Source of the DNA: an uncultured Eubacterium sp.
Lineage (GTDB): Bacteria; Bacillota; Clostridia; Lachnospirales; Lachnospiraceae
Assembly: GCA_958446835.1 (NCBI GenBank)
Contig: CAUCXT010000008.1
Coordinates: 25,029-89,028 of the forward strand
Direction of reading: 5' to 3'
Length of the DNA stretch: 64,000 nucleotides
Within the stretch, counting starts at the first letter, position 1. Each line of letters begins with the position of its first letter. Under the pieces are notes generated by a model. It had not been told where the DNA came from. It made no database searches and saw only the letters and a program-made list of their open reading frames with translations. This document shows, one piece after another, positions 26,070 through 35,202 of this stretch. The translations under genes were made by a program, and so were the position numbers.

Positions 26070-27374
26070 ATGAGAATGTACGATATTATAATCAAAAAGA
26101 GAAATGGGGAAGCTCTCACAGATGAGGAGATTTCATTTTTCATAAAGGGCTATACAGATGGAAGCATACCGGATTATCAGGCTTCCGCTCTTCTGATGGC
26201 TATATATTTCAGGGGAATGACTGAAAGAGAGATTGCAACTCTTACAATGGAGATGGCGCGCAGCGGCGATATGCTTGACTTATCCGCAATTAAGGGACTT
26301 AAGGCAGATAAGCACAGCACAGGCGGCGTCGGAGATAAGACATCCTTAGTTCTCACACCACTTGCAGCTTCCATTGGAATACCGGTTGCCAAGATGTCCG
26401 GGCGCGGTCTTGGACATACAGGAGGAACCATCGATAAGCTTGAAAGCTTTCCGGGCTTCACCACAGGAATCTCCGAAGAACAGTTTATCGACAATGTGAA
26501 CAGAATCGGCATTGCGATAGCAGGCCAGACTAAGAACATGGCTCCTGCCGACAAGAAGCTGTATGCCCTTCGTGATGTGACAGGAACAGTTGACAGTATC
26601 CCTCTTATCGCAAGCAGTATCATGAGCAAGAAGCTTGCCGCAGGTGCGGATGTTATTGTTCTTGATGTCAAGACCGGAAGCGGCGCTTTTATGAAGACGG
26701 AGGAGGATTCCATCAAGCTTGCCAAGGAGATGGTTAAGATTGGCAATAATGTAGGCAGAAAGACCTTAGCTGTCATTTCAGATATGGATGAGCCTCTAGG
26801 TTATGCAGTCGGAAACGCAATTGAGGTCAAGGAAGCCATAGACACCCTCAATGGCCACGGCCCTCAGGATTTGTTGGAGCTGTGTCTTACGATAGGCTCA
26901 CTCATGGCAGTGGGGACGGGCAAAGCGGCAGATATTGAGGAGGCGAGAAAGCTCCTGCTAGAGAAACTAGGTGATGGTTCTGCACTTAAAAAGTTTGCAG
27001 AATTTGTTGAAGCTCAGGGTGGAGACAGTGCTCCGGTATACAATACAGACCTGTTACCTCAGGCTTCAATCGTAAAAGAGATATATGCTCCTATGGACGG
27101 CTATGTATCACATATTGAATCCGACAGGGTCGGAATAAGCGCCATGAAGCTTGGCGGAGGCAGGGAAACGAAGGAGAGCAGTATCGACTTATCAGTTGGA
27201 ATACTTATCCGCAAGAAAGTAGGAGACGCCGTTAAAAAAGGTGAGCCTGTTGCAACTCTTTATGCTAATGACAATGATAAATTGTCGGCTGCAATATCAG
27301 AGCTTGAACAGTCATACAGTTATTCCGATGAACCTGTTGAAAGACCGAAACTCATCAAGACAATCATCAAATAG
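26070..27374 (+). CDS. pdp: Pyrimidine-nucleoside phosphorylase
   Basis: Splits uridine or thymidine with phosphate to base plus pentose-1-phosphate. At 434 residues it has the family signature 'SGRGLGHTGGTIDKLES' with 'KHSTGGVGDKTSLVL' and 'DVKTGSGAFMK', and a C-terminal domain from about 345. GAGGAAAACGAC precedes the ATG. Forms a salvage operon with deoB; the Bacillus order deoB-phosphorylase-dacF is kept except for the large insert that follows. Confidence 0.93.
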   Translation: MRMYDIIIKKRNGEALTDEEISFFIKGYTDGSIPDYQASALLMAIYFRGMTEREIATLTMEMARSGDMLDLSAIKGLKADKHSTGGVGDKTSLVLTPLAASIGIPVAKMSGRGLGHTGGTIDKLESFPGFTTGISEEQFIDNVNRIGIAIAGQTKNMAPADKKLYALRDVTGTVDSIPLIASSIMSKKLAAGADVIVLDVKTGSGAFMKTEEDSIKLAKEMVKIGNNVGRKTLAVISDMDEPLGYAVGNAIEVKEAIDTLNGHGPQDLLELCLTIGSLMAVGTGKAADIEEARKLLLEKLGDGSALKKFAEFVEAQGGDSAPVYNTDLLPQASIVKEIYAPMDGYVSHIESDRVGISAMKLGGGRETKESSIDLSVGILIRKKVGDAVKKGEPVATLYANDNDKLSAAISELEQSYSYSDEPVERPKLIKTIIK

Positions 27375-27406
27375 TAAGACGATTCGAAAGAAAATTGGAG
27401 GTATGT

Positions 27407-29800
27407 ATGTCACGTATCAATTTTAATAATAATTGGAAGTTTTGTCAGGACTATAAAGAAGAGATGGAACAGCCGGGGTTTAATGACGCCGAATTTGAGG
27501 ATGTGCGCCTTCCTCATACGGTAGTTGAGACTCCTTATAATTATTTTGACGAGGGAATTTATCAGAAAATAGCTATCTACCGCAAAAGATTCAGTATTGA
27601 TGAAGATATGACCGGCAAGAAGGCACTGCTTACATTTGAAGCTGTGGGACATAAGGCAGATGTGTACATAAACGGTATTCTCTGCGAGACTCATTACGGC
27701 GGGTACACCGCATTCACAGTCGATATCACACCTTACCTTGTAAAGGACCGAGATAATGTCCTTGCGGTTGTATGCGACAGCAGGGAGAATCTCAATATTC
27801 CTCCATTTGGCAAGGTTATCGATTACATGACTTATGGCGGAATTTACAGAGAGGTATATCTTGACATCAAGGCCGAGGATTATGTGGAGGATGTATATGT
27901 TGTTACAGAGATAGAACCTGCAATATTGAAATCGGAGATTACATTCAATTTTAAGAATAATGTTGAAGCCTCAGATGAGTACACAGCGGAGGCATACTTA
28001 AATGACAAGGACGGAAATGAGCTCTTTTCACTCAAGGCTCCTGTAAAGAAGAATGTCATGCACCTTAACAGAAGAGTGGATAACATCAGCCTTTGGAGTG
28101 TTGATAGCCCTGTACTTTACAGCCTTACAATCAAGCTTTTAAGAAACGGCGAATTTCTTGATGAAAAGACGGTAAAATTCGGTTTCAGGACAGCCGTATT
28201 TAAAAAGGATGGTTTCTATCTTAACGGAAAGAAGCTAAGACTTATCGGGCTTAACAGACACCAGAGCTATCCGTATGTGGGATATGCGATGCCTAAGTCT
28301 GTGCAGGAAAACGATGCGGTCATCCTCAAAAATGAGCTCTGCGTGAACGCTGTGAGAACCTCTCACTATACGCAGTCACAACATTTTATCAATAAATGTG
28401 ACGAGCTTGGTCTGCTTGTATTTACAGAACTTCCGGGATGGCAGTATGTCGGTGATGAGAACTGGAAGCGCATTGCATGTGAAAGCGTGTCTGAGATGGT
28501 AAAGCAGTACCGCAATCACCCTTCAATAATTATATGGGGTGTCCGCATAAATGAATCAGGTGATGACGATGTATTCTATGAGAGAACGAACAAAATCGCC
28601 CATTCACTTGACCGCTCAAGGGCAACCGGCGGAGTGCGCTGCTTTAAGAAGAGCCATCTGCTTGAGGATGTATACACCTACAATGATTTTTCGCATGTCG
28701 GAAATAATCCGGGCGTTATACCAAAGTCTGAGGCTACCTCGGATATTGAAAAGCCTTACCTGATTTCAGAATACGGCGGACACATGTATCCTACGAAATC
28801 ATTTGATGATGAAGAACATAGGCTTTCACATGCCGTTAGACATGCGAGAGTAATAAATGATATGCTTGGGCAGGATGATATAGCAGGCTGCTTTGGCTGG
28901 TGCATGAACGATTATAACACTCACAGGGATTTTGGAAGTGGTGACAGAATATGTTATCACGGAGTTATGGATATGTTCCGCAATCCGAAGGCAGCCGCTT
29001 ATGTATATGCCAGTCAGGGCAATAAAAATGATGTACTCTACGTCACGTCATCTGTCGAGATAGGCGACCATCCATCGTGTACGGTAGGTGATTTCTATGT
29101 CCTTACTAACGCAGACAGCGTGCGTCTGTACAAAAATGAGCAGATGATCCGCGAATATACCCATGCGGATTCACCATTCACTAATATGGTAAATCCACCT
29201 ATTCTTATCAATGACCGTGTCGGAAATCTCCTCGAGACTAACGAAGGTCTTCCACATGAGACAGCAGAAGCGCTTAAACAGCTTATGTTCGCAATGGCAG
29301 ATGAAGGTGGAGCGGACAGCAATCTTTCAGCTACGCTCAGACTTAAAAGAAACTTTATAATGAAGACCGCAGGATTGACGCTCAAGGATATCAGCCGCAT
29401 GTATGATACCTATGTAGGCAACTGGGGAGATTTGGCGACCACCTATCGCTTTGAGGCGGTTAAAAACGGAGAAGTCGTTGCTGTTGTCAAGAAGCAGCCG
29501 ATGACCTCGGCAGATTTTATTGTGAAGGTCGATAAGACAAAGCTTGTCGAGGCTTCAACCTACGATGTGGCTTCAATCCGTATGGAAGCGGTTGACGAGA
29601 ACGGAAACCGTCTGTACTATTGCAATGCGCCTGTTGAGCTTTCGGTTGAAGGTCCTGTTGAGATTATCGGACCTTGTGTAGTACCATTTATAGGTGGTTC
29701 AGCAGGAACATACGTTAAGACCACGGGGCAGAGCGGCAGTGGTAAGCTCACAATCAAGTCACTTGGAAAGACATATAGCATAGAGCTTGATGTACAATAG
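27407..29800 (+). CDS. GH2 beta-galactosidase/beta-glucuronidase-type glycosidase
   Basis: A 797-residue cytosolic retaining glycosidase: sugar-binding domain (1-165, with 'GHKADVYINGILCETHYGGY'), immunoglobulin-like domain (about 170-265), TIM barrel (270-560) and C-terminal beta domains. Acid/base Glu383 lies in 'WGVRINESGDD' and the nucleophile Glu455 in 'LISEYGGHMYP'. The substrate cannot be decided between beta-galactosides and beta-glucuronides. ATG 27407 has GGAGG at 27396-27400. It is only 33 bases after the nucleoside phosphorylase. Confidence 0.9.
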   Translation: MSRINFNNNWKFCQDYKEEMEQPGFNDAEFEDVRLPHTVVETPYNYFDEGIYQKIAIYRKRFSIDEDMTGKKALLTFEAVGHKADVYINGILCETHYGGYTAFTVDITPYLVKDRDNVLAVVCDSRENLNIPPFGKVIDYMTYGGIYREVYLDIKAEDYVEDVYVVTEIEPAILKSEITFNFKNNVEASDEYTAEAYLNDKDGNELFSLKAPVKKNVMHLNRRVDNISLWSVDSPVLYSLTIKLLRNGEFLDEKTVKFGFRTAVFKKDGFYLNGKKLRLIGLNRHQSYPYVGYAMPKSVQENDAVILKNELCVNAVRTSHYTQSQHFINKCDELGLLVFTELPGWQYVGDENWKRIACESVSEMVKQYRNHPSIIIWGVRINESGDDDVFYERTNKIAHSLDRSRATGGVRCFKKSHLLEDVYTYNDFSHVGNNPGVIPKSEATSDIEKPYLISEYGGHMYPTKSFDDEEHRLSHAVRHARVINDMLGQDDIAGCFGWCMNDYNTHRDFGSGDRICYHGVMDMFRNPKAAAYVYASQGNKNDVLYVTSSVEIGDHPSCTVGDFYVLTNADSVRLYKNEQMIREYTHADSPFTNMVNPPILINDRVGNLLETNEGLPHETAEALKQLMFAMADEGGADSNLSATLRLKRNFIMKTAGLTLKDISRMYDTYVGNWGDLATTYRFEAVKNGEVVAVVKKQPMTSADFIVKVDKTKLVEASTYDVASIRMEAVDENGNRLYYCNAPVELSVEGPVEIIGPCVVPFIGGSAGTYVKTTGQSGSGKLTIKSLGKTYSIELDVQ

Positions 29801-29869
29801 ACTATTCTGAAAAATATTTTTCGTTATTTTAATGCACAGTTCTCATATCTGTTGAATGGAGGCATTGAT

Positions 29870-30619
29870 ATGACAGATGAACAGATTACACTAAAAAAAT
29901 GGATTGACGAGAGCAATTATATTGTATTCTTCGGTGGGGCAGGTGTCTCCACCGAGAGCAATATCCCGGATTTCAGGAGTACAGATGGACTGTATAACCA
30001 GAAATACAAGTATCCGCCGGAGACTATACTGAGCCACAGCTTTTTTGTACAAAAGCCGGAGGAGTTCTATGATTTCTACCGCGATAAGATGATTTATACG
30101 GAGGCAAAACCGAATAAGGCGCATTACGCTCTTGCAGAGCTTGAGAAGCAGGGAAAGCTCAAGGCTGTGATAACCCAGAATATTGATGGGCTGCATCAGG
30201 CGGCAGGGAGCAAATCAGTCTATGAGCTTCACGGCACAATAATGGAAAATTATTGTACCAGATGCGGAAGGAAGTACCCACTTTCAACCATTATCGAAAG
30301 CAAGGGAATACCAAGATGTCAGGTCAAGGATGAGACCGGAGGTGTCTGCAACGGAATTATTAAGCCCAAGGTTGTCCTGTATGAGGAGGGACTTGATGAT
30401 AATGTTGTGAGCGGTGCGATAAAGCATATCCGGAATGCCGATATGCTCATTATAGGCGGAACCTCACTTACGGTGTATCCTGCGGCAGGGCTTATCCGAT
30501 ATTTTTCGGGAAAGCACATTGTGCTTATCAACAAGGCACCTACCTCCAGCGACAGCATGGCGGATCTGATTATAAGGGAGCCTATTGGAGAGACGCTTGG
30601 GGCAATAGTTTGTGAATAA
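29870..30619 (+). CDS. Sir2-family NAD-dependent protein deacylase
   Basis: A 249-residue sirtuin that removes acyl groups from lysine using NAD. Motifs are 'FFGGAGVSTESNIPDFRS', 'ITQNIDGLHQAAGS', the catalytic His in 'YELHGTI', a zinc site ('NYCTRCGRKY' and later Cys pairs near 'RCQVKDETGGVC'), and 'IIGGTSLTVYPAAGL'. ATG 29870 has GGAGG upstream. Its end is part of a 14-base direct repeat. Confidence 0.93.
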   Translation: MTDEQITLKKWIDESNYIVFFGGAGVSTESNIPDFRSTDGLYNQKYKYPPETILSHSFFVQKPEEFYDFYRDKMIYTEAKPNKAHYALAELEKQGKLKAVITQNIDGLHQAAGSKSVYELHGTIMENYCTRCGRKYPLSTIIESKGIPRCQVKDETGGVCNGIIKPKVVLYEEGLDDNVVSGAIKHIRNADMLIIGGTSLTVYPAAGLIRYFSGKHIVLINKAPTSSDSMADLIIREPIGETLGAIVCE

Positions 30620-30643
30620 ATTGTCATACTTTGTGAATAAATT
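30609..30643 (+). repeat. 14-base direct repeat at the sirtuin end
   Basis: TTTGTGAATAAATT occurs at 30609-30622 and again at 30630-30643, a 21-base period. The first copy spans the sirtuin stop codon. It may be a small tandem duplication or a pair of operators upstream of kduI. Confidence 0.6.
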
Positions 30644-30716
30644 ATCGTTAATTGATTATTTTCTTTTTGTGTGTTAATATAATTATCAGTGAATTTTTAG
30701 TAAAGGAGATATTACT

Positions 30717-31559
30717 ATGGAAGTCAGACCGGGAGCTAATCCTAATGATGTAAAGAATTACGATACAGACAGACTGAGACATGATTTCTTAATTCAGGAT
30801 GTATTTGTACCGGGCGAGATAAAGACTATCTACAGCCAGATTGATAGAATTATTGTTGGTTCTGCCACGCCTACAGACAAGGCGCTCAAGCTCACAGCGG
30901 GCGATGAGCTCAGAGCAGCATACTTTCTTGAGAGAAGAGAGATGGGTGTCATCAACATCGGTGGTAAGGGTACAATGACCTTAGACGGTGTCAAGTATGA
31001 TTTTGATTATAAGGATGGAATATATATAGGTATGGGTACTAAGGAAGTTATCTTCGAAAGTGCCGATGCAGCTAATCCAGCTAAGTTTTATTTTAACAGT
31101 GCACCAGCACATAAGACTTATCCTACTGTATTTATCAATCCTGAGAAGGATATTCTTCCTGAGAATAAGAAGGAGCTTGGCTGCCTTGAGAATGCCAACC
31201 ACAGAACTATCCGCAAGTATATTCTTCCGGGACAGGTTGAGAGCTGTCAGCTTGAGATGGGTATGACCGCGCTTGAGCCGGGCAGTGTATGGAACACAAT
31301 GCCATGCCACACACATGACAGAAGAATGGAGGTATACCTTTATTTCGAGGTTCCTGAGAATGATGTCGTATTCCACTATATGGGTGAGCCGACAGAGACA
31401 AGACATATCGTAATGAGAAATGAGGAGGCTGTGATTTCGCCAAGCTGGTCAATTCATTCAGCTTCTGCCACACATGCATACACATTTATCTGGGGCATGG
31501 TTGGCGAGAATCAGGATTTCGACGATATGGATGACGTAGATATGAAAGACCTTAGATAA
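30717..31559 (+). CDS. kduI: 5-dehydro-4-deoxy-D-glucuronate isomerase
   Basis: Converts 4-deoxy-L-threo-5-hexosulose uronate, from unsaturated galacturonates, to 3-deoxy-D-glycero-2,5-hexodiulosonate in pectin breakdown. The 280-residue cupin protein has the zinc ligands in 'PCHTHDRRMEVYLYF' and the later His in 'SWSIHSASATHAYTF'. AAAGGAG precedes the ATG, and a TATAAT -10 is at 30678-30683. kduD, the next enzyme, follows. Confidence 0.95.
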   Translation: MEVRPGANPNDVKNYDTDRLRHDFLIQDVFVPGEIKTIYSQIDRIIVGSATPTDKALKLTAGDELRAAYFLERREMGVINIGGKGTMTLDGVKYDFDYKDGIYIGMGTKEVIFESADAANPAKFYFNSAPAHKTYPTVFINPEKDILPENKKELGCLENANHRTIRKYILPGQVESCQLEMGMTALEPGSVWNTMPCHTHDRRMEVYLYFEVPENDVVFHYMGEPTETRHIVMRNEEAVISPSWSIHSASATHAYTFIWGMVGENQDFDDMDDVDMKDLR

Positions 31560-31621
31560 TAAGGATTTTCATGGCATATCAGTTATGCCAAATATATATT
31601 ACATAAAAAGGAGAATGAAAA

Positions 31622-32419
31622 ATGTCAGTTAATTTTTCACTTGAAGGCAAAATAGCTTTAGTTACAGGTGCTTCTTACGGTATCGGTTTTGCAATTGCTT
31701 CCGCATACGCAAAGGCTGGAGCAACAATCTGCTTCAACGATATTAAGCAGGAGTTAGTAGATAAGGGACTTGCAGCATATAAGGAGCTCGGTATAGAGGC
31801 TCACGGTTATGTATGTGATGTTACCAATGAGGAGCAGGTTAATGCACTCGTTGCACAGATTGAGAAGGAAGTCGGCGTAATCGATATTCTTGTTAACAAT
31901 GCAGGTATCATCAAGAGAATCCCAATGTGCGATATGACAGCAGCAGAGTTCAGACAGGTTATCGATGTTGACCTCAATGCTCCATTCATCGTATCTAAGG
32001 CAGTTATTCCTTCTATGATCAAGAAGGGTCATGGTAAGATTATAAACATCTGCTCAATGATGTCAGAGCTCGGACGTGAGACAGTTTCAGCTTACGCTGC
32101 AGCTAAGGGTGGTCTTAAGATGCTTACAAAGAACATCTGTTCTGAATATGGTAAGTACAACATTCAGTGTAACGGTATCGGACCTGGTTACATCGAGACA
32201 CCTCAGACAGCTCCTCTTCGTGAGAGACAGCCTGATGGATCAAGACATCCATTCGATTCATTCATCATTGCAAAGACACCTGCTGAGAGATGGCTTAAGC
32301 CAGAGGAGCTTGCAGGTCCAGCTGTATTCCTTGCATCTGATGCATCTGATGCAGTTAACGGACACATCCTCTATGTTGATGGTGGTATCCTTGCATACAT
32401 CGGAAAGCAGCCACAGTAA
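31622..32419 (+). CDS. kduD: 2-dehydro-3-deoxy-D-gluconate 5-dehydrogenase (SDR)
   Basis: A 265-residue short-chain dehydrogenase with the 'TGASYGIGFAIA' nucleotide motif, 'NNAG', and the catalytic Ser/Tyr/Lys in 'NICSMMSELGRETVSAYAAAKGG'. KduD reduces the KduI product to 2-keto-3-deoxygluconate. Family members are often labelled gluconate 5-dehydrogenase, but the adjacent kduI supports the pectin role. Codon use is strongly biased, suggesting high expression. A terminator follows. Confidence 0.92.
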   Translation: MSVNFSLEGKIALVTGASYGIGFAIASAYAKAGATICFNDIKQELVDKGLAAYKELGIEAHGYVCDVTNEEQVNALVAQIEKEVGVIDILVNNAGIIKRIPMCDMTAAEFRQVIDVDLNAPFIVSKAVIPSMIKKGHGKIINICSMMSELGRETVSAYAAAKGGLKMLTKNICSEYGKYNIQCNGIGPGYIETPQTAPLRERQPDGSRHPFDSFIIAKTPAERWLKPEELAGPAVFLASDASDAVNGHILYVDGGILAYIGKQPQ

Positions 32420-32460
32420 TAGAGAGTTTACTTTAGTTTTGTTATTGCGAAGCAATTGTG

Positions 32461-32490
32461 AAGCCGGGGCAGATATGTCCCGGCTTTTTT
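32461..32490 (+). terminator. kduID terminator
   Basis: AAGCCGGG (32461-32468) pairs with CCCGGCTT (32479-32486), followed by TTTT. Confidence 0.88.
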
Positions 32491-32622
32491 GCGTATGATT
32501 TTGCAATGGATTTTTACCTTATTCTTATTTCTGTTTTTACCTCATTTCACAAAGGAACCTATATTTTTCACAAATTATGTCGATATAAAAGATATAATTA
32601 AAGGACAGGGAGGTCAAATATT

Positions 32623-33357
32623 ATGAATACAGGTATGGTTAATTACGGCTCAACTCTTGCCGCAGAGCAGACAGCTAAGACTGATAAGACAGCTCAGGCG
32701 GAGAAGAAGGGCAAGGTTACAGGAAGAACGGTTGGTAATCCGGAGCTTTCGGAGAAGGCTGCGAAGTACTATGAACAGCTCAAGTCAAAGTTTGGCAATA
32801 TGGAGTTCGTGTTAGTAAGCAAGGATATGAAGGAACAGGCGCAGGCTAATGCCGCTTCCTATGCAAATACATCAAAGACGGTTGTTCTCATCGATGAGGA
32901 GAAGATAGAGAAAATGGCTGAGGATGAGAAATACCGCTCACAGTACGAGGGACTTATCTCTAGCGCAGCTGCTAATCTAAACCAGATGCAATCCGGTCTG
33001 TCTCAGAGCAGTGGTGTGACATCCTATGGTATCAAGATTAATGACAATGGCACTGCCTCATATTTTGCAGTTATTGATAAATCGCTTGTCGCACAGAAGG
33101 AGCGCATTGCAAAGAATGCTGAGAAGAAGGCAGAGGAGAAGAAAGCCGCAGCCAAGAAGGATAATGAAGAAAAAGCTGAGAAGCTGAAGGACAAAAAGAC
33201 AGAGGACAGCACTAAGAGCGACAGCGTGACTGTCACTGCTTCATCAGTGGAAGAACTGTTGAAGAAAATTAACGATATCTATTATGAAACGCTCAGCGAT
33301 AATGTGATGACTGAGGATGAGAAGAAGGTCGGACAGCACTTTGACATGAATGTGTAG
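32623..33357 (+). CDS. Unknown Lys/Ala-rich protein
   Basis: A 244-residue protein I do not recognise with certainty; similar Lachnospiraceae proteins carry the label DUF6033. There is no signal peptide or membrane segment. Residues 1-35 are low complexity, 40-155 look globular ('MEFVLVSKDMKEQ', 'TVVLIDEEKIEKM', 'SYGIKINDNG'), and 160-205 form a highly charged Lys/Glu/Ala coiled-coil-like stretch. GGGAGG precedes the ATG. It has its own surroundings between two terminators. Confidence 0.7.
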   Translation: MNTGMVNYGSTLAAEQTAKTDKTAQAEKKGKVTGRTVGNPELSEKAAKYYEQLKSKFGNMEFVLVSKDMKEQAQANAASYANTSKTVVLIDEEKIEKMAEDEKYRSQYEGLISSAAANLNQMQSGLSQSSGVTSYGIKINDNGTASYFAVIDKSLVAQKERIAKNAEKKAEEKKAAAKKDNEEKAEKLKDKKTEDSTKSDSVTVTASSVEELLKKINDIYYETLSDNVMTEDEKKVGQHFDMNV

Positions 33358-33383
33358 GGATTGAACCGAACATTAGATAGAAT

Positions 33384-33433
33384 AAAAAACAAGGACTACA
33401 TCAACAGCATAATTGATGTAGTCCTTGTTTTTT
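33384..33433. terminator. Bidirectional terminator
   Basis: A perfect 21-bp stem (33384-33404 with 33413-33433) and 8-base loop, with A and T tracts on both sides. It separates the convergent gene ending at 33357 from the minus-strand deacetylase ending at 33439. Confidence 0.93.
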
Positions 33434-33438
33434 GGTAT

Positions 33439-34248
33439 TTATAAATACATGCTTAAATCAACTTGTGTGCCGCCCTTGACTTCAATATAATTATCGTTGT
33501 TGACACATATCCATACAGACATGGCACTTGGATTATATACAAAGCTGGAATCATAGGCATATACAAGCCTCTTTGCCGCCTCCATATAGTTGACATATTC
33601 GATGTTAGTGGCGTACCAGATGTCATCGCGGTGTCCAACCATCTCACAGAATTTCTCCATAATCTCCCAGTTGTTATCGCGCCCGAACTCATAGCTGTGT
33701 CCCCAGACATACATCATGTAGAGATATTGCTTCTTGGTAAGAGAGCAGAACTGTTCGCCAAGCTCAAGCAGCCTGTGATTGTGATGGCATGTAGCCTTCC
33801 ACTCATACAGATTGTCAGGAAGATCAAAACCATAGGAATCACCGACGATTCTTGAATATTTTATCCCCATTCCCGGAAGAAGTGCCTCAATCTCTTTGGA
33901 ATACGAACCGTTAGGGTATGAAAGTCCTTGAACAGGGTGGTGGGTTATCTTCTCAAGGTTGGCTCTGTCATCTCCGATTTCTCTGATGACTTCACTAAGA
34001 GGACATCTTGCGATGGTCGGATGGGTGAGCGTGTGACAGGCTATTTCATGCCCTTTGTAAAGTGTCGAGAACTCATCCGGTTTTATCCTTATTTCCTGCG
34101 CGAACATTCCTGAATTGATGTGGAATGTGCCTTTGATGCCGTGCTTGTTGAATATCGCTATAAGTCGTCTGTCCTCTAGCTTACCGTCATCATAACTCAT
34201 TGTGAGAACTTTAAATTTTCCACCCGGGAAACATATATAGCTCTTCAT
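33439..34248 (-). CDS. Polysaccharide deacetylase (NodB-fold, CE4)
   Basis: A 269-residue cytosolic protein with the CE4 pattern 'VLTMSYDDGKLEDRRL' (catalytic and metal Asp) and 'HEIACHTLTHPTIAR' (metal His pair). Members deacetylate chitin- or xylan-like oligosaccharides or related amides. No signal peptide is seen, so an imported oligosaccharide is the likely substrate. ATG 34248 is chosen for AAGGAG upstream. A cre site overlaps its predicted -35. Confidence 0.87.
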   Translation of the reverse strand: MKSYICFPGGKFKVLTMSYDDGKLEDRRLIAIFNKHGIKGTFHINSGMFAQEIRIKPDEFSTLYKGHEIACHTLTHPTIARCPLSEVIREIGDDRANLEKITHHPVQGLSYPNGSYSKEIEALLPGMGIKYSRIVGDSYGFDLPDNLYEWKATCHHNHRLLELGEQFCSLTKKQYLYMMYVWGHSYEFGRDNNWEIMEKFCEMVGHRDDIWYATNIEYVNYMEAAKRLVYAYDSSFVYNPSAMSVWICVNNDNYIEVKGGTQVDLSMYL

Positions 34249-34307
34249 TGACAATCTCCTTCTAAGATATTATATATAAAACATTTATTTTTATCGAAAA
34301 TAAGATA

Positions 34308-34336
34308 ATTATACTAACTTTTTGATAAAAAGTAAA
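34308..34336 (-). promoter_or_regulatory. Promoter of the deacetylase gene
   Basis: Minus strand: TTTACT (34336-34331), 17-base spacer, TATAAT (34313-34308). The -35 lies inside the cre site 34331-34345. Confidence 0.6.
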
Positions 34337-34345
34337 CGCTTTCAT
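34331..34345. promoter_or_regulatory. CcpA cre site between deacetylase and FNT genes
   Basis: On the minus strand ATGAAAGCGTTTACT fits the cre consensus WTGNAANCGNWNNCW at every position. It overlaps the -35 of the minus-strand deacetylase and is centred about 86 bases before the predicted FNT transcription start. Confidence 0.75.
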
Positions 34346-34388
34346 TCAACAATCATATTTTTAAATTAAATACAATTTATATTAAAGC

Positions 34389-34417
34389 TTGCATTTTCAT
34401 ATTTCTTACATTATAAT
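34389..34417 (+). promoter_or_regulatory. Promoter of the FNT channel gene
   Basis: TTGCAT (34389-34394), 17-base spacer, TATAAT (34412-34417). The start would fall near 34424, inside an inverted repeat (34420-34425 with 34459-34464) enclosing GCCG/CGGC (34431-34434 with 34443-34446). Confidence 0.75.
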
Positions 34418-34488
34418 GCCGTATGGGTTTGCCGTAGATAATCGGCGTAAAACGGAAACATACGATATTTTAAGTGAGGAAAAGTAAA

Positions 34489-35127
34489 ATGCTAAAGAAA
34501 TTTTTCAAGATTTTTGTTCCGGCAGTCTATTCAGGACTCTGCATCGGAATCGGCGGAATGGTGTATCTTAACTGTGAGAACAAGGTGGTAGGAGCGTTTA
34601 TGTTCTGTATCGGACTGCTTACAATTCTCCTGTTTGGGTTTAATCTCTACACTGGCAAGGTTGGATATATCTGTCAGAACAAGCCGGCTTATATAGGTCA
34701 GGTTGCCATCGTGTGGCTCGGCAATTTCGCCGGAACAGCGATAATGGCAGGGCTTTGCAAGCTTACAAGGAATGCAGATAAGCTCACAGAGACTTGTCAG
34801 AAGATGGTTGACGTCAAGTTAAATGATAGTCTTTTGAGTCTTTTTGTCCTTGCGATTTTCTGTGGTATGCTTATGTTCATAGCAGTCGACACATACAAGC
34901 ACCATTATGAGAAGAAGGATACTATGGTAACTGTAGTAGCTATATTAGGCGTTGTTGTATTTATTTTGGCTGGTTTTGAGCACTGTATTGCCGATATGTT
35001 CTACTTCACACTTGCAGGAGCTTTTCCTAAGGCATTCCCTGCTCTTATTGTGATGACGCTCGGAAATGCAGTTGGAGGTAATCTTATTCCTCTTGGGCAG
35101 AATATTATGAAAAAGCTTAATGACTGA
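34489..35127 (+). CDS. Formate/nitrite transporter family channel
   Basis: A 212-residue membrane protein of the FNT (FocA/NirC) family, with about six membrane helices. The central pore His is in 'GFEHCIADMFYF', and 'FNLYTGKVGY' and 'GNAVGGNLIP' are family signatures. It is shorter than the typical 260-280 residues, mainly in loops and the N-terminus. In a fermenter, formate export is the likely role. ATG 34489 has GAGGAAAAG upstream. Confidence 0.88.
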   Translation: MLKKFFKIFVPAVYSGLCIGIGGMVYLNCENKVVGAFMFCIGLLTILLFGFNLYTGKVGYICQNKPAYIGQVAIVWLGNFAGTAIMAGLCKLTRNADKLTETCQKMVDVKLNDSLLSLFVLAIFCGMLMFIAVDTYKHHYEKKDTMVTVVAILGVVVFILAGFEHCIADMFYFTLAGAFPKAFPALIVMTLGNAVGGNLIPLGQNIMKKLND

Positions 35128-35202
35128 TTTTCGTGATATTTATTCATTATAGGTTCAGCAGATACATATATTTCATACTAAGTTAAGCTGTGTGGAGCTT
35201 GT

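Noticed and set aside
26177..26776. 199-codon minus-strand ORF in the pyrimidine phosphorylase gene
   Set aside because: Antisense shadow of a fully conserved enzyme.
32567..32598. Possible sigma-28 (flagellar) promoter near GTCGATAT upstream of 32623
   Set aside because: No TAAA-type -35 at the right spacing was found, and the sigma-A alternative is also weak.
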